Assembly (NCBI GenBank): GCA_027943335.1
Contig: BSBK01007857.1
Span: forward strand, 340,001-404,000
Source: Chamaecyparis obtusa
Lineage: Eukaryota; Streptophyta; Pinopsida; Cupressales; Cupressaceae
DNA length: 64,000 nt
Direction: 5' to 3'
Shown: positions 22,387 through 36,096 of the stretch, one piece after another
Position numbering within the stretch: position 1 is the stretch's first letter
How the letters are laid out: every line of letters starts with the position of its first letter
The notes under the pieces: model-generated
Seen by the model: the letters and a program-made list of their open reading frames with translations, nothing else
What the model was told of the DNA's origin: nothing
Databases searched by the model: none
Translations under genes and position numbers: made by a program

Positions 22387-24500
22387 ATGGATAATGATCA
22401 AGACACTATCTATCAAGAAGACTTTAATGATGAAGAAGAACCTCACACATAATCTGACATAGTAATACCCGAAAGTGTGAGTGCCAATCCACGAGCTAAA
22501 GAATTCTTTGAGGATCCTAATAGCTTAAGCTCAGTGGAGGACCTAATCCAAGCCAACAGTTCCAACATCTTCATGAATCTTATCCAAAGAGGTGTCACCC
22601 TCCCTGATAATTTCAATGAAACTTTTCTTGAGAACAATTTGATTCGAACCAACAAAAGAAAAGTAGTGCCCATAATGCCATCAACATCTGATAACACCAC
22701 TCAACCTCCCTTGATACACTTGAATTAAACTAACAACTTCTAAACAAGCCTAACTCAAATAATGGGGTGAGTGATGATGGTTTAAGTGTTAGACATATAC
22801 CTAAACCACAACTAGGGTCCACAGGATGACACTCTGCTTCTATTTTCTCGAAGCCTAGTGGAGTCCTAAAAAACAAAATTCTTCACAAACAAACAAAACC
22901 AATCAAAGACATAACACCAATCTTCCCCCTCTAGGGGAACATAATGCATCATCAGGAGGAGGAACACATCAAGCCCATACAATCATCACTAATCCTCCTG
23001 AATTAGTCCAAAAATTTGATGAGCTCAAAGGCATGATGTTTACTATGTACAATGATGGGAAGAAGGAATTTTCTTTTGCAGAAATATGTCCTTATCCTTT
23101 TGACAAATCAATCACTCTCCAACCATTCCCCACCAATTTTGAGATCCCAAAGTTTGATAAATACAAGGGGGACTCATGCCCTACACAAAACATCAAGGAA
23201 TTTTATGTAGCGGCACAATAAGTTTCCCACAATGATCATCTTCTCCTAAGACTCTTCACTAGGAGTCTTGGAGGACCAGCCTTAAAGTGGTTTATTGAAC
23301 CTCCCTCTAGGTTCCATTTCCACCTTCCATGATCTCATGGAAACATTTGTTACACAATATTCTTATAACATGGAACATCAAGAATCCCTTAGTGATTTGT
23401 GTAACATGAAACACATAAATGGAGAAACCTTTTCCAATTTGCTCCAAAGATGGTGACACCTTGCTAATTGCATGCCTTGGAAAATCCCAGATTCACATCT
23501 AGTTGATATCTTTACTAAAAATCTGGTTACAAAAATGTCATTTCAGATGAAGATGGCTGCCCTGGATTCCTTTGAGGCACTCATTAAAAAGGGGAAGTCT
23601 ATTGAAGATGGCCTTTTGATGAAAGGAAAAATTAAACACTATACCCCCAATTCATCTAACAATACTAGTGATAAACCCAAATTCTGGTCTAAGAACAAAG
23701 GTGTTGTTAATGATGGAGTGATAGATGCTAAACACGTCCAAAATGTTCAAGCATCGAATAATAGTAACCAAGGAAATCACAACAACAATGATCAGAACAA
23801 TCGCAAAAATAATCAAAATAATTAGAACAATTCAAATAACCAAAATCAAAATCAAGGTTCTGGTTATATTGGCTCTCTATTCTCATGATATAACAACAAC
23901 AACAATAATCGACAACAAAAATGATGACAATTTACACAGTTGGTAGATTCCCTTGATGTGATCTTTTGACATTTAGTCGATCAAGGGATGATGGTTTACC
24001 CTAACACCAGGCCTTTTGATGAAAATCAACCCAAACCCAAATGGTATAAGGATAATGAATACTATGATTATCATCGCATAAAAGGGCATGAGATAAAAAA
24101 ATGCATGAAGTTTCATCATTTTGTGCAAGATTTGATGATCGTAAAATTGAAGTAGAAGGACAAAATGCCTCTACTACTAACACCCAGCTAAAAATGTATT
24201 CTAAACCTTTTCTAGAACATAATCAAAAAAATGCATCCACATCCAAGGGCTTTTCTTACAATTATTCAACAAACAAAATCTTATGTGATGAACACACTTG
24301 TGGAAAATTAGTCGAAAATGATGTCTTTGGTTTTGACTCACTATGTGGCTATATTGAACAATCTGACACTCATGTAAACACATTGACTTTAAAGAGTGCA
24401 GATTGCAATGTTACTAGTTTCCACCTTCACGTAACTGTACAAGCTATTGTCAATCCACCTGTTGTGGATCAACCTGCTGCACCATCTACCTCGACATGAC
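22387..24500 (+). pseudogene. Gypsy1 gag
   Basis: The likely start is the ATG at 22387 (MDNDQDTIYQEDFNDEEE), soon stopped by a TAA near 22450. Pieces of a Ty3/gypsy Gag follow: LVQ-type helices at 22477-22728, CPYPFDKSITLQPFPTNFEI and FDKYKGDSCPTQNIKEFYV (23086-23215), and GGPALKWFIEPPS (about 23269) with the conserved Trp. An Asn-rich tail follows (23745-23825), then a zinc knuckle at about 24061-24105 of form Y-x2-H-x4-H-x4-C; Gypsy2 has Cys at that first position. The same order of blocks is seen in Gypsy2 (55062-53540), so the assignment is firm although the frame is broken many times. Confidence 0.82.
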
Positions 24501-24699
24501 CTAAATCATGTTATGACTTGCTTTCCCAACTATAGAAGACCCCTACACAGATATCCATACTAGAGCTTTTACATACATCCCCGATCCATAAAGAGGTCCT
24601 TGAGAATACCCTAACTAAGTCCCACATCCCAAAAAATATCAATGCCTCTCAATTCCAAGTAATGATAAAAAATTTGGCTGCCTAACAAGACCTAGTTTT

Positions 24700-25240
24700 T
24701 ACTAACAAAGATTTTTGAGGTCCTGACCCTCATCATAATAAACCCTTGCATATCCAAGTCACCATCCATAACACCTAAATCAAAAGAGTCCTTATGGACA
24801 TTGGATCCAGTCTGAATCTTTGTACTTTAAGCATGATCCATAATATTGGTCTTTCTGAGGACCTCATTGATGTAAATAAGAGAATAACAATAAAAGCATA
24901 TGATGACAGGGAAAGGGTGAGTAAAGGTCTCATTGCGCTCCCCTTACAAGTGGGCCCAACCCTTATTGAAACTACTTGTCAAGTGCTTGACTTGGATCTA
25001 CCCTACAATATCCTTTTGGGTAGGCTGTGGATACATGCTATCTTAGGTGTCCCATCCACATTTCACCAATGTTTGAAATTTCCACATCGCGGAGCTGAAA
25101 TAACCATTCCTGGTGATCATGAACCCTTTCAATATTGCAAAAGGTTGGAAGGAAAAAAATCAAACTACTGCCCATTGAATGAATGTGTTCATCCACTTTC
25201 ACAAGAGATTCTTGTCCTGCATGCTTCCTATGAAGAATAG
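24700..25240 (+). pseudogene. Gypsy1 aspartic protease
   Basis: VLMDIGSSLNLCTLSMI (about 24788-24838) is a retropepsin active site in which the usual D-T/S-G is D-I-G. The downstream flap and core words LPYNILLGRLWIH and VPSTFHQCLKFPH (about 24999-25088) match Gypsy2 residues YNILLGRPWIH and IPSTFHQCLKFPY almost exactly. Intact from 24794 to 25240, with an in-frame TAA just upstream at 24778. It would cut the element polyprotein inside particles. Confidence 0.85.
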
Positions 25241-25479
25241 TTGTCCAAGCAAGCCAAGGGAAAAGAAAAGGTTACCCAAGAAAAGAATATTGAGTCTGAA
25301 AAGAAGGTTAGGTTCACCAATCAAGGCCCAGGAGAATACAAGTTTGAAAATTCCCTATGCATTGGTCAACTCCCTCTCTCTCTCCTAGGTCTCATGGAAA
25401 ACATTCACAACTTTTTCCTAAGGAAAATAAAGAAACTATGAAGTGTAAATAGACTACATTTGAACATTGGGGATCTCTC

Positions 25480-25960
25480 TCAGATGAGCATAATGTTCTT
25501 TCTTGGATTTTTGATAAAGAAGAAGACAAACCTCTAGACATTCCTAAAGGGAAGTATATAAAGACCACACCCATTGTTGAAAGTATGGGATATCATGACA
25601 CTGGCCTTGGAGAAAATGAAATAGGAAGAAAAAATCTCATAAAAGAAATTGGATACCCCCGAGGATGATGACTGGGTTCCATAGAAACTAAGAAAACCTT
25701 TTCCAATGACTATTGTTTGATTGAATCTGATTCAAACAGTGAGGAAGAGTTTTTTGAAGTCCCTTTCCAATATATTGAAAATGACCTTGATACCCGTGTC
25801 CTCCATATTGACCAATTTGAACTTTCATCACCCAAACTTCCCCTTATGAATCCTAAACTTATCGATTGGGACCAACAAGATTCACCACCTGCCTTAGACA
25901 TATGAGATTTAGATGAGGCAGTTTTAGAGCTTTTTGGACTAAGAAATATCCAAGACAATG
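25480..25960 (+). pseudogene. Gypsy1 post-protease region with G-patch-like segment
   Basis: After protease the polyprotein continues as a charged linker. It contains VESMGYHDTGLGENEIGRKN (25576-25635): a Met-Gly-Tyr start followed by spaced Gly residues, as in G-patch domains that bind RNA or helicases. The same position in Gypsy2 has a longer and clearer version (51976-52098). Acidic tails follow (SDSNSEEEFFEVP at 25723-25761). The frame is interrupted before and after. The G-patch assignment is from the residue pattern only. Confidence 0.6.
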
Positions 25961-26066
25961 AACATTGAATTCACTACAGCAAGAAATCCTACTTCGGTAG
26001 CCAAGTTAACTCCCTTAGTCAAAAAAATGAAGAAAAAGAAAATAAAAAAAATGGTGATAAACATCC

Positions 26067-27250
26067 TTGGGTGAAAACCTTTCTAAGGCACCTTTGGATG
26101 GAGGAAAAGATAAAATAAAGGATGCATCCTCTAGTGAAAACCTCTCTGAGGTGCTAGAGGAGGGGGAAGTTGACTTGCCCTTCATGTTGTTACCATCAAA
26201 GAAATCTTCTATCCTCATAGAAGAAATAATTGCAGTTAATCTGGGCATAGAAGCAGAGCCTAAGATCACCTACATTGTAGCCTCTCTAGATGAGACAAAA
26301 CAAGAGTCCATGACTGCATTCTTTAAGAAAGCCTACATTAACTTTGCATGGACATATAAGGATATGCTTGGACTTGAAACTAACTTGGTAGTACATCATC
26401 TTTCTATGGATCCTAAAATCAAACCTATCAAGAAAAAATTACACAAGATGCATCCACAAGCAGTACTCTTGGTTAAAGTTGAATTGCAAAAGATGCTACA
26501 TGCAAAATTCATCAGACCAATAGACTATCCTGAATGGGTCTCAAACATTGTACCAATAGGTAAACCCTCTGGGGGCATCCAAATTTGTACTAATTTTAGA
26601 GATCTTAATCTTGCCTTCCCTAAGGATGATTTTCCACTTCCAAACATTGACATCATAGTGGATTTGACTGTTGGGCACGAGATGTTGTCCCTCATGTATG
26701 GTTTTTTCGGATATAATCAGATTTGAATAGTAGTGGAAGACCAGCATAAAACTGCATTCACTACCCTATGGGGTACATTTTGTTATTAGGTCATGCCACT
26801 TGGTCTCAGGAATATAGGTGCCACATATCAGAGAGCCATGACAACCATATTTCATGACCTTCTTCATGTGATCATGGAAGATTATGTGGATGATATCTTA
26901 GGAAAATCAAATACATGAGAATCACACATTGATATTCTCACTACAATCTTTGACAGATTGGAAAAGTATAAGGTTCAATTGAATCCCAAGAAATGTGTCT
27001 TTGGTGTGAAATCGGGTAAGATCTTAGGCTCCATTGTGTCTCATAGAGGAATAGAAGTGGATCCTAAGAAGGTGAAAGCCATTTTGGAGATGCCACCAAC
27101 TAAAACTCTAAAAAAATTAAGGAGCTTGCAAGGAAGACTTCAATCCATTCGAAGATTTATGTCACAACTAGAAGACAAGGTGCATCCTTTCTCTCACCTC
27201 CTAAGAAAGGACATTAAATTCATTTGGGACTGCTTGTGTCAAAAGGATTT
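26067..27250 (+). pseudogene. Gypsy1 reverse transcriptase
   Basis: Runs from FAWTYKDMLGLETNLVVHHL (about 26341) through KKKLHKMHPQAVLLVKVELQ, the fingers region NIVPIGKPSGGIQICTNFRD (about 26545) and DFPLPNIDIIVDL, then after a stop at 26725 the palm motif EDYVDDILGKS (about 26876-26908). The thumb and connection follow: LNPKKCVFGVKSGKILG (26979) and LRSLQGRLQSIRRFMSQLED (27117). Gypsy2 shows the same words in the same order. The Asp pair is intact, but several stops (26725, 26787, 26917) disable it. Confidence 0.88.
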
Positions 27251-27740
27251 TGAATAGCTCAAGGTATATCTAGGTAATCCACTAGTGTTGGTCCCGCCTA
27301 TTCCAAGAAGACCTTTGATTCTCTATATCTCCCCAACTACAGTAGCACTGGGTGCTCTCCTAGCATAGTTAGATGACAATGGAAAAGAATGTGCCATATA
27401 TTATCTTAGCAGGACTTTAGTGTGTTATGAGCTCAACTATACAACTATTAAGAGAGCTTGTATGGTTGTGGTCTTTTGTACGTAGAAGCTACACCATTAT
27501 ATGCTTAATCACAAAGTACAGTTGATAGCAAAGATTGACCCACTTAAGTACTTGTTATCTAAAGCCTCCCTAACAGGTCACACAACAAAATGGATCATGA
27601 TCCTTAGTGAATTTGATATTGTGTACACAAAACACAAAGACATCAAAGGACAAGCAATAGAGATCAACTTGTAGAAGCTCCCATGCATTCCTAGAGATCA
27701 TCCTATTGTCACAGATTTTACCAATGAAACTATTATGACT
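27251..27740 (+). pseudogene. Gypsy1 first RNase H
   Basis: Ty3/gypsy RNase H directly after reverse transcriptase: PRRPLILYISPTTVALGALL (about 27304), CAIYYLSRTLVCYELNY (27391), HHYMLNHKVQLIAKIDPLKY (27492) and KWIMILSEFDIVYTKHKD (27589). Stops at about 27256, 27367 and 27483 break it. In the element it would degrade the RNA strand of the RNA/DNA hybrid. Confidence 0.82.
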
Positions 27741-27754
27741 GTCACTCCTAGCAT

Positions 27755-28145
27755 TCAATGGAAGCTTTATTTTGATGGATCTTTTACCTAGAAAGGATCA
27801 GGGGCATGAATTCTATTTGTGCCACCTCAAGGGGATCTTATCCCTAAATCCTATAAAATTACATTTTCTTGCATGAACAACATAGCAAAATACGAGGCCT
27901 TGGTCACAGGGCTTCGCCAAGCTATCAGATGGAAGATCACAAGTTTTCTTATTTTTGGTGACTCCTAATTAGTTATCAAACAAGTCAATGATGAATTTCA
28001 TACAAAGGATGACAATTTGCTTCCTTACCGATGCATGGTCGAATGTCTCAAACAACATTTTGCAAGAATCATTTTCCAGCAAATCCCAAAAGAAAACAAT
28101 AAAGAAACAGATGCCATGGCTACCATTGCTTCACTAATATCTATG
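27755..28145 (+). pseudogene. Gypsy1 second (archaeal-type) RNase H
   Basis: A second RNase H fold of RVT_3 type: WKLYFDGSFT (27761), then a TAG where Gln or Trp is expected, GSGA and ILFVPPQGDLIPKSYKI, NNIAKYEALVTGLRQAI (27879) and LIFGDSxLVIKQVNDEFHTK (about 27951). It ends in FQQIPKENNKETDAMATIA (28075-28131). Two RNase H domains in a row between reverse transcriptase and integrase are the hallmark of Tat-lineage plant gypsy elements. Gypsy2 has the same arrangement. Confidence 0.8.
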
Positions 28146-29510
28146 CCAGAAACAAGCACACGATGTGAATTTCTTGTCGAGAATCTTATGGTCCCTGCCT
28201 ATGACCAAGTGGATTCTGAGATGGTGTGTGAAATTTTTTGTCCCAAATCACCTTGGTATCAAGAAATCCTCACCTATCTTCATGATAAAACCATTCCCCT
28301 CACTCTTACACCTAACCAACAAAAAAACTTCATTCGCCACACTTCTCATTACACAATCCTTGGAGACACTATTTTTCGTAAACACTTTGATGGAACTCTT
28401 CTTCGATGTTTGAATTCAGAGGAAGCACACACAACCTTGGAAGATGTACATCAAGGAATTTGTGGAGCCCATTCTAGTGGTCTCACTTTAGCAAATAAGT
28501 TGCTCCACACTGGATACTATTGGCCGACAATGGAGAAGGATGCCTATCATTATGTGAAGAAATGTGTTCCTTGCCAATAGCATGGTGATTTGATACATGC
28601 TCCCACTCAATCCCTCCAACCCACCATCACACCTTGGCCTTTCTCCCACTGGGGTTTTGACCTTGTAGGAAAAATATTTCCAAAATCTTCTGGTGGTCAC
28701 AAGTATATCCTAGCCACCACCGAATACTTTACCAAATGGGTTGAAGAAATCCCCCTCACCTATACAACTGGTAAGAAAATTTCCAAGTTTATCCTGAATT
28801 ATATCATTTTCTGCTATGACATCCCAAAAGATCTCCATACTGATAATGGAGCACCCTTCAAGAATTAGGATGTTTCTAACCTTTGCAAGAAATTTGGCAT
28901 TACCAAACATTGTTCCTCCAAGTACTTCCTATAGGGAAATGGTCAAGGTGAGGCTATGAATAAAACCATATTAAAGATCCTCAAAAAGACTGTCGATGAC
29001 ACTAGTCATGATTGGCACTTGCAAATCAATCTTTCCCTTTGGGCTTACTACACCTCCATCTGCACTCCTACTGGTGCCACTCCATTCACCCTTGTCTATA
29101 GTTTTGAGGTTGTATTACCCATTGAAATTGAGCTCCCTTCCTTTGGGATTTCTCTCAAAAACCGGATGTCTGAAGAAGAATATAGGGTTGCCCTCTTGCA
29201 AGAGCTGCAACTACTTGATGAGAGATGCCTCAATGACCTTAACCACCTCCATGTGTATCAAAATTGCCTGTGCTTACATTTTAACAAGAAGATCAAACCC
29301 CATGATTTTGATGTAGGTGATTTGATCCTGCAGCATAACATGAAGAATCTCCAAAACCGAGGAAAGAAAGGGAAGTTTGAGCCCAATTGGTTGGGCCCAT
29401 TTGTTATTACTACTAAATTTGGTTCTAGGGCATATCAGATTGCAACACCTGAAGGAGATCCACTCCCTGATCCTATAAATATCCTACATTTGAAGCACTT
29501 TTATGCATAG
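28146..29510 (+). pseudogene. Gypsy1 integrase
   Basis: An HHCC zinc region (DVHQGICGAHSSGLTL, then CVPCQ at 28566-28580) is followed by the catalytic core. The core has WGFDLVGKIFPKSSGGHKYI (first Asp, about 28653), DLHTDNGAPFKN (second Asp, about 28833) and GNGQGEAMNKTILK (Glu, about 28938). The C-terminal region closes with NWLGPFVITTKFGSRAYQI (about 29385) and INILHLKHFYA before the stop at 29508-29510. The long final frame 28956-29510 is intact. Stops at 28578, 28866 and 28932 break the rest. Confidence 0.88.
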
Positions 29511-30350
29511 CTCAACATTCAGTTCCTGTACAATGATATTCAACAAAAAATCCTAAAAATCAGATAGAAATCCTGAAAAAATCCTAAAAATTAGAAAACA
29601 TCCAGAAGAAATCCTAAACATCAAAAAGTAGAAAATCCTAAAAAAAAGAAGAAGATAATGTTCCTAAAAAAAACATTGTTTGGTAAACACCTGGTAAATA
29701 GGCACCTTACAAAAAAAAAGCATTCGTTCAATAGTGAAAACTTGGCAAACAACACTCTGGGCAAGTATTATTGTGAAAACCTATCTCAGGCATCATGATA
29801 GAAGATTTGGATCCATTGTCTCCCCATCCACTATAAATATCCATCCTCATCCTAGTCCCAATTTTCAGTCATCTCTTTCCGTATAGCCATAAGGATCCAC
29901 CAGCAATTTCCAACAAGTTGAGCTTAACCCCATCACATTGAGATTTTCCCAGACACAGTGATCACAAAAAATGCTTATCAAAATCAACATCAAAATCAAA
30001 TCTCTAAGTTATTGTTCCTTTCGCATCTATTGCCAGCAAATATCCATTTCAAACAATCAATCTTTTCCTTGCAAGATGCATCCTTCCTCATGATTGATTT
30101 GATTGGATCTATCATAGTCGGGAAATCTACATCTCTATTTCTACAGCTATTTGAGAGTCTAGTCCATGCAATGGAACAATGCCATCTATGCTTTTACAAC
30201 ACATGATGCATACCTCCTATTGCAATATCAAACTCGGGTGTGCTCTCCAACATGAACACAAGTGATCCCACTAAATCATGTAGCCAGGTTACATTTTAGT
30301 TAGTTCATTTTTTTGCATTTTTGTTTGAGACAAGGGTTCTGCTTATTCAC
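29511..30350 (+). other. Gypsy1 3' untranslated region
   Basis: Rich in 'aaatcctaaaaa' words (29550-29670), then GGTAAACACCTGGTAAATAG (29681-29700) and 'gtgaaaac' words that recur, inverted, at 47370-47530 in the Gypsy2 3' region. No coding region. Positions 30236-30275 match, inverted, the LTR segment at 19355-19391 (13-base and 10-base exact blocks). Confidence 0.6.
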
Positions 30351-30525
30351 CCTTCCCTCCCCCTTTTTTTTGTCCAATGCAAACCTCCCATTTTCCTTCC
30401 TTGACCTTCATCCCTAAAAATCCTATTCCTAGGCAACTCCCCCTTGGAAAGTGGATCACTTATCCTCACCCTCATTCCTCTGGCATTTGGAGACATCAAT
30501 CTGGCAATGGGAGGCTCCGCCATGA

Positions 30526-30529
<4 letters not shown>

Positions 30530-30574
<45 letters not shown>
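30530..30574. repeat. (CT)n microsatellite
   Basis: About 22 uninterrupted CT units, followed by pyrimidine-rich sequence to 30620. Frames read through it give Ser/Leu or Arg/Glu runs that are not genes. Confidence 0.97.
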
Positions 30575-30577
<3 letters not shown>

Positions 30578-30599
30578 CTCTCTTTCATCTTTCTCTCTC

Positions 30600-30960
30600 T
30601 CCCCCTCCCTCCCTCTCCCCAAGTGGAGATGCCTATCTGGGGATGGGTGGCTCCACCTGAGCGGAGATGCCCTTCGATGGAAAATGATGTCTCGTGCTTC
30701 ATTTTTGCCCTAATATGGGCATCTAATATGTTTTTGGAAATGGCAGCAAACTAGGATTGCAATGGTAGTGATTAGAATCAGATTTGACAAGTTGGGTGAG
30801 TGCAGTAATGACTATTGTATCCAAGATGCCTATTCATAGGTGGAGATGCCCGTAGGTAGATGGGTGGCTCCACCCTAGGTGGAGATGCCTATCTGGTGGC
30901 TCCACCTCGAGTAGGGACCCCGTCTCTAAATGGGTGGCTCTCCCCTTATTCATCGCACAT
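30600..30960. repeat. Degenerate GGTGGAGATGCC repeats
   Basis: Five or six copies of words like GTGGAGATGCC and GGGTGGCTCCACC within 350 bases. GGTGGAGATGCC is the reverse complement of GGCATCTCCACC found in the Gypsy1 leader (19683-19694), so this may be an inverted relative of that array. No gene visible. Confidence 0.6.
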
Positions 30961-31041
30961 CCATTCATGTCTATTGTCGATAGCTCCTCCACCATTAGAT
31001 GTTATTAAACAATCTAAATTACAATAATTCATAAACTAAAC

Positions 31042-31143
<102 letters not shown>

Positions 31144-31183
31144 ATAATCTAAATTACAATAATTCATAAACTAAACAAAATTA

Positions 31184-33059
<1,876 letters not shown>

Positions 33060-33692
33060 CTGACCAATAAACATAAAGGAAAAATTGACTAAACTCAAAA
33101 AGTAATAATCAATCTCAAAGAAAGGGTTCACGAATGGTGTCACCTTGATGAATTCAAAGGGTAGCAGAAAAGATAAATGTCCACTATTTGAGGACAATAA
33201 ATGGCTTAGGTTGGGATTTAGACCTGGATGCTATCTCCCCTCTCTTACCATTGAGATAATGTGATAGGGCACGCTCTTCCTAACAATTAAGGGAAGTCGA
33301 TGCCGATACTTGAAATCCTTCATAAAAGATGAGCATGTACAAACATGCATAAATATATAATAGACAATGGCCGGGATCGACCAATCACATGAATCTCACA
33401 AGAAAGTAACTACGTCTCCGTCCCTCAACCACATCAGGTGCAACAAACAAAAATATAAAACATACATGCCAACCATACACATGCAAGTATGGGGTTAGTA
33501 AAAACCATAACATAAGTAACATCATCATATGTGAATAATCATCTTCATCTAACTAACATATTATAAATCAAACAATTTAAAGTATCATAGAGCCAAATCA
33601 TTAAATATAATCAAAGATCTAATATTCATAAAATGTGGTCTAAATGGGTTGGCATCATGAATGTAAATCATAGTAAAGTGGTGGACACTACA
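33060..33692. repeat. LTR-like repeat A2, right end
   Basis: Parallels the last 550 bases of the solo LTR: 'ctatctcccctct', 'accattgagat', 'gggcacgctc', 'aagggaag', 'aataatagacaatg' and 'cacatgcaagtatggggt' occur in both in the same order (2771-3020 and 33230-33500). It ends GGACACTACA at 33692, close to the solo LTR end GGGTACTACA. Confidence 0.7.
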
Positions 33693-34789
33693 CATAGTAA
33701 CCTATGAGTCGAAGGTCATCTACCTATTAGAGCTCCCTAGCTTGATAGGGGTTTCTATTACTCCCAGGCTGAAGGGCTAATACTACAGTGGCTTCCCAAT
33801 GGATTGAAATTTTTAGAAACTCCTCGTAATGATTCTTTTTAAGGACATTGTTTTTGATCGAAAAGCCATTTACTTCCTGATTAAATATTGTGTCCTGCCA
33901 GCTGTTAAATGTAATGATTTAAACGATCTCCACAATCTTTCCTTTGAATTTGAGGGATGATTAATTGATCTATTTCCATTATATGGAAATCTCTCAAGAG
34001 CCTATCTTTCCTATACTTTGACATCTCTTTTTTTTAAAAAATAATTAAATGAGATTACATCTTTTTCCTCTGTGCGAAACCTCCTATCTATTTACTCAAC
34101 TATGGTTCATTTTGCTGCTAATAATATGATTATCCTTAGCTTATTAAATCCTCATTAAATATGTAGGATTTGTATTCATGATGACATTCATCTTTCTATT
34201 TAGTTTTCTTGATGAATTCCCCTTTCCTAGTTCTATTAAATTATCCTTTTTCTCTTATAAATTAAAAACTCAATCCCCTTCCTCGAAGAATACTAGATTT
34301 CTCTAAGGAGTCTATAAAATTTTATCTTACTGCAATACATTCTTTGAGATATGGAAATGAATATTAATCTATCTTGAGTATTAAAGAATATTTGTATGTT
34401 AACTCGACCCATTTCTATATATATTATAGGATCAAAGTATTATAATCTCTTCTTGTACATTAACAGGTCCGATCACTACATGTAGTCTGGGGTTTACCAT
34501 TTTACATGTTTGAAGCCTTCTACTTATGGGATGGAAATAAATAAATAGATGACTAATATTTTTTGCTAAACTACTTCGCTCCTAAAAAGAATACCTTTTA
34601 TTTCGATGTTGGAACTCTCTGTTGTTTCTTCCTAAGTCTCTACCATAATTTATTACCATGTTATACCATTGATTCATTCTCTATGAGAGGATAGGGCTCT
34701 ACTTCCTTCAAATCCCTCATTGCTTACATCTTCCTAAAGTCACTAATTGCTTCCCTTTATCCTATTTCTATCTTTCAATTATATTCCCT
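33693..34789 (-). other. Probable 3' flank of the LINE
   Basis: No coding frame on either strand. It lies just downstream of the LINE RNase H on the - strand, so a 3' untranslated region is likely. A T-run at 34028-34036 could be a remnant of an A-tail, but no clear end or target duplication was found. Confidence 0.4.
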
Positions 34790-35154
34790 GTAACTATCCA
34801 ATACCAAGCTTCTTCCCATCCACCCTTAAATTAGCTAAAATATCAACAACCTTATTCCCTTCCCTATAAATTGTTAATTGTATAATTTCTGATCGCATTG
34901 ACTACTATGGAGGGATCTCCTTCTATCTCCACCTTATTAACACCTAATCTCCTACATGCTTTTAGTCCTTCCAAAAGGGTCATGAATTTTGCTACATTAT
35001 TGGTTCTAATTCCTATAGGGCTTGCTATACTAGTTTTTAAGTTTTCCTCCCAATTGTGGATAAAACATCCTAGGCCTGCAACTCTAGGATTACCCCTGGA
35101 TGCTCCATCAAAATTCAATTTATGCCACCCATAGTTGGGGACTTCCATACGCAT
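34790..35154 (-). pseudogene. LINE RNase H domain
   Basis: On the - strand, WHKLNFDGASRGNPRVAGLG (about 35130-35071) is the first Asp block of a plant RVT_3 RNase H. EGLKACRRLGVNKVEIEGD (about 34976-34920) carries the second and third acidic positions. NKVVDILANLR (about 34850-34818) is the terminal block. A stop interrupts between about 34864 and 34850. An RNase H at the C-terminus of ORF2 is known in some plant L1-type LINEs. It might also come from a separate RNase H-like gene, but the zf-RVT and reverse transcriptase upstream make a LINE the better reading. Confidence 0.82.
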
Positions 35155-35559
35155 TCTTTCCTCAACTGATCAGACTCCTTTGATAATTCACCTAGCCAAT
35201 GGATTTTGAGGCCTACCCATCTATTTCTAATCTCATCATCTCACTCAGAGAATCTTAGTCCCTTATTTTTAAGACTATTTCTTGTATTTATGGTCTCCAC
35301 AATACATGCCTCCAATCTATTGATAATCTATTCATACTACATTTGTAAATCCTTGAAAATTCTCTTGTTCCTTTCTTTCCATATTTACTAGATTAGAAGA
35401 GATGGAGCAATTGTCCATAAGTTCCTATATAGATCTTTTCCTAGGTTCCTAGGCCAATATTGGAATAAGACTAATGTTATTTGGTAGGTGTATCTTTGAG
35501 TTGAGTTTTTTTACCAACCATACATGACATTTATTAGTATAGTCATAGTTCAGGAGAAT

Positions 35560-36096
35560 ATGATCTACTAATTATTCTTCCTTTTTCCATAAAACACACC
35601 TAGAGGGTCCATGAAATCTTATTTTCTGGAACCATTCTATTGTTAGTATCCTATCTTGTAAGGACACCCATGCAAACATACATTCCTTCGACAAAAATTC
35701 CTTATTCCAACAAATATCTACTGGTAATTCCATTTTTAGGAAATTATGTATCTTATAAAAAGATTCATATCCATCTCTAGAGTTATACTCCCCTAATTTA
35801 GATCCTATCCACACAATCCTATCTTCCCTATAACTAGGAGTAATTAACCTAGACTCTAGAATTTCCTTTACTCTATTTTTAAAATTTGTTGATACAATAA
35901 AGTTCCCATCTAAATTCAAACTCCATCCCAAGGAGGGATTTCCACTTGGGATTTCCATGTAATCCCTAACATGAATACCCACCCTTTCCTTAAACAAGTT
36001 GATTCCTTCTTTGTCTTCTACCATGGTTTGTAGTTTTAGATATCCCCCCAAGAATCCTCCTAGAAAAGAGATTTCCACCCATCCTCTATATTCCAT
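35560..36096 (-). pseudogene. LINE zf-RVT domain and connection
   Basis: An open frame of 174 codons. It includes WIGSKLGEYNSRDGYESFYK (about 35817-35758), the 'x-G-x-Y-S-V-x-S-x-Y' block of the zinc-binding domain that follows reverse transcriptase in plant LINEs. Then ICWNKEFLSKECMFAWVSLQ and DRILTIEWFQKI (about 35716-35624) correspond to the W..K.FAW....RLLT...L block. The Cys positions at the end are only partly kept (PSRCVLWKKEE). Part of the same ORF2 as the neighbours on both sides. Confidence 0.8.

Noticed and set aside
30347..30754. Open frames rich in Ser/Leu and Arg/Glu on both strands
   Set aside because: They are translations of the (CT)n microsatellite at 30530-30574 and its pyrimidine-rich flank.
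34898..35134. 78-codon open frame on the + strand
   Set aside because: Exact antisense shadow of the LINE RNase H.
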